A stretch of 6,848 nucleotides of DNA, from positions 1 through 6,848 of the forward strand of contig DBKX01000083.1 in the NCBI GenBank assembly GCA_002297865.1, read 5' to 3'. Positions 6,017 through 6,848 of the stretch are shown one piece after another. Made by a program: the position numbers and the translations under genes. This DNA is from Lachnoclostridium sp. UBA739 (lineage in GTDB: Bacteria > Bacillota_A > Clostridia > Lachnospirales > Lachnospiraceae). How positions within the stretch are numbered: position 1 is the first letter of the stretch; every line of letters begins with the position of its first letter. The notes beneath the pieces are model-generated. The model made no database searches, was not told where the DNA came from, and was given only the letters and a program-made list of their open reading frames with translations.

Positions 6017-6136
6017 CATAATTTGCACAAATAACAGAAAAACTTTGGAAAAAAAGAAAGAAAATAATACCAGTTAATCGAAGAGGCATGGGAAATGAAG
6101 AATTGTGAAAATATTATGAATTAGTGATGTTTTAAG

Positions 6137-6165
6137 TTGTAAAGAAATAGGGGAATTGGTATAAT
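6137..6165 (+). promoter_or_regulatory. Strong SigA-type promoter of the lipoprotein gene
   Basis: TTGTAA (6137-6142) and a perfect TATAAT (6160-6165) are spaced by 17 bases, with TGG just before the -10. The predicted start near 6172 gives a leader of about 55 nt that contains a small hairpin (ATTCG 6180-6184 with CGAAT 6191-6195) and the ribosome binding site AAAGGGGG (6212-6219). Confidence 0.82.
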
Positions 6166-6226
6166 TAACATGAAAATTCATTCGTTTCGGCGAATAATAT
6201 GGAAGATAATAAAAGGGGGTTCAAAC

Positions 6227-6848
6227 ATGAAAAGCAAACAAAAGCTTATGGTACTTGTGTGCATAAGCGCACTTTTATTAAGCGCTTGTGATAGCTCATC
6301 ATCAACCAGTGGTGATGTTGTTACTACGCAGACAAATGGTGCAGATCAGATTACAAACGTGGAATTACTTACAGGTGATAAATTTGATGCGGCAGATTTG
6401 TACAATGATTACGATAAGTCAAAATCAGTTGTGATTACATTAAGTGATGGCAGTATTACAAGTGATGGTTCAGAAGAAGCAGGCGTTAAAATTGATGGAA
6501 CGACACTTACTTTAACCAAGAGCGGTAATTATTATATTACTGGTTCTTGTGGAGATGGAAAAATTATAGTAGACTCAGATGATACAGAAAATGTCAGATT
6601 AGTATTGGATAATGTCAATTTAACGAATACAAAAGGTAGTGTTATTTACATAAGACAAGCAAAGAAAGCAATTATTACTGCAGCTGGAGGTTCCACGAAC
6701 AGCTTAACAGATGCTAGTAGTTATACACAGGAAGATGAAGGCGTGACAGCAGCTATAACAGCACTAAGTGATTTGACAATTAACGGAGAGGGACAGCTTA
6801 CCGTTCTTGGCAACTATGAAGATGCAGTATCTAGTAATGCAGATATGA
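6227..6848 (+). CDS. Lipoprotein with Cthe_2159-type carbohydrate-binding beta-helix domain, 5' part only
   Basis: 207 residues are visible before the right edge cuts the gene. The N-terminus is a lipoprotein signal peptide with lipobox LLSAC, so Cys21 should be lipidated and the protein anchored on the outer face of the membrane. A Ser/Thr-rich linker follows (22-45). From about residue 65 the pattern is that of the Cthe_2159 family: VVITLSDGSI, GTTLTLTKSGNYYITGS, GKIIVDSDDTENVRLVLDNV, VIYIRQAKKAIIT, TNSLTDASSY, then LTINGEGQLTVLGNYEDAV. Family members fold as a right-handed parallel beta-helix, and the founding clostridial protein binds cellulose and pectin-like polymers; binding here is inferred only. 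The ATG is supported by AAAGGGGG 7 bases upstream and by the signal peptide. The rest of the helix, including any C-terminal module, lies outside the window. Confidence 0.88.
   Translation, partial: MKSKQKLMVLVCISALLLSACDSSSSTSGDVVTTQTNGADQITNVELLTGDKFDAADLYNDYDKSKSVVITLSDGSITSDGSEEAGVKIDGTTLTLTKSGNYYITGSCGDGKIIVDSDDTENVRLVLDNVNLTNTKGSVIYIRQAKKAIITAAGGSTNSLTDASSYTQEDEGVTAAITALSDLTINGEGQLTVLGNYEDAVSSNADM

Noticed and set aside
6030..6046. CodY-box-like sequence upstream of the permease (minus strand GTTTTTCTGTTATTT)
   Set aside because: Only about 10 of 15 positions match the AATTTTCWGAAAATT consensus, which is not convincing in DNA this AT-rich.

Overview
The window reads as ordinary chromosomal housekeeping DNA from a low-GC, Gram-positive anaerobe, most likely a Clostridia member close to Lachnospiraceae. 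This rests on AT-rich DNA, strong GGAGG-type ribosome binding sites, TTG/GTG starts, and two secreted families common in clostridia: a CotH-like protein and a Cthe_2159-type lipoprotein. The species assignment is an inference.

Layout, left to right: (1) the 5' part of a minus-strand secreted protein with a CotH-like RGN..KKPY motif, cut by the left edge; (2) birA, biotin ligase/repressor, plus strand, divergent from gene 1; (3) a 363-base gap holding a decayed ArsR/SdpR-type repressor fragment, two short palindromes and a strong hairpin terminator; (4) rpsT (ribosomal protein S20), minus strand, with a TTG start, a good promoter and a structured leader of about 130 nt; (5) a single-domain PTS EIIA of the glucose type, minus strand, which could read through into rpsT; (6) pyrC (dihydroorotase), plus strand, divergent from the EIIA; (7) an APC-family amino-acid permease, minus strand, convergent with pyrC, each gene with its own terminator; (8) the 5' part of a plus-strand lipoprotein with a Cthe_2159-type domain, cut by the right edge.

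The genes do not form one pathway. Apart from EIIA-rpsT, each has its own promoter and opposes its neighbour, so most are single-gene transcripts. Metabolic links are loose: BirA charges biotin enzymes, PyrC serves pyrimidine synthesis, EIIA belongs to sugar phosphotransfer, and the permease moves amino acids.

I see no transposase, integrase, CRISPR array, tRNA, rRNA or clear defence or biosynthetic cluster, and no convincing undescribed system. The best points for a second look are BirA substitutions at normally conserved active-site positions, the structured rpsT leader, an EIIA with an altered active-site loop, and the ArsR-type pseudogene abutting the birA stop codon.
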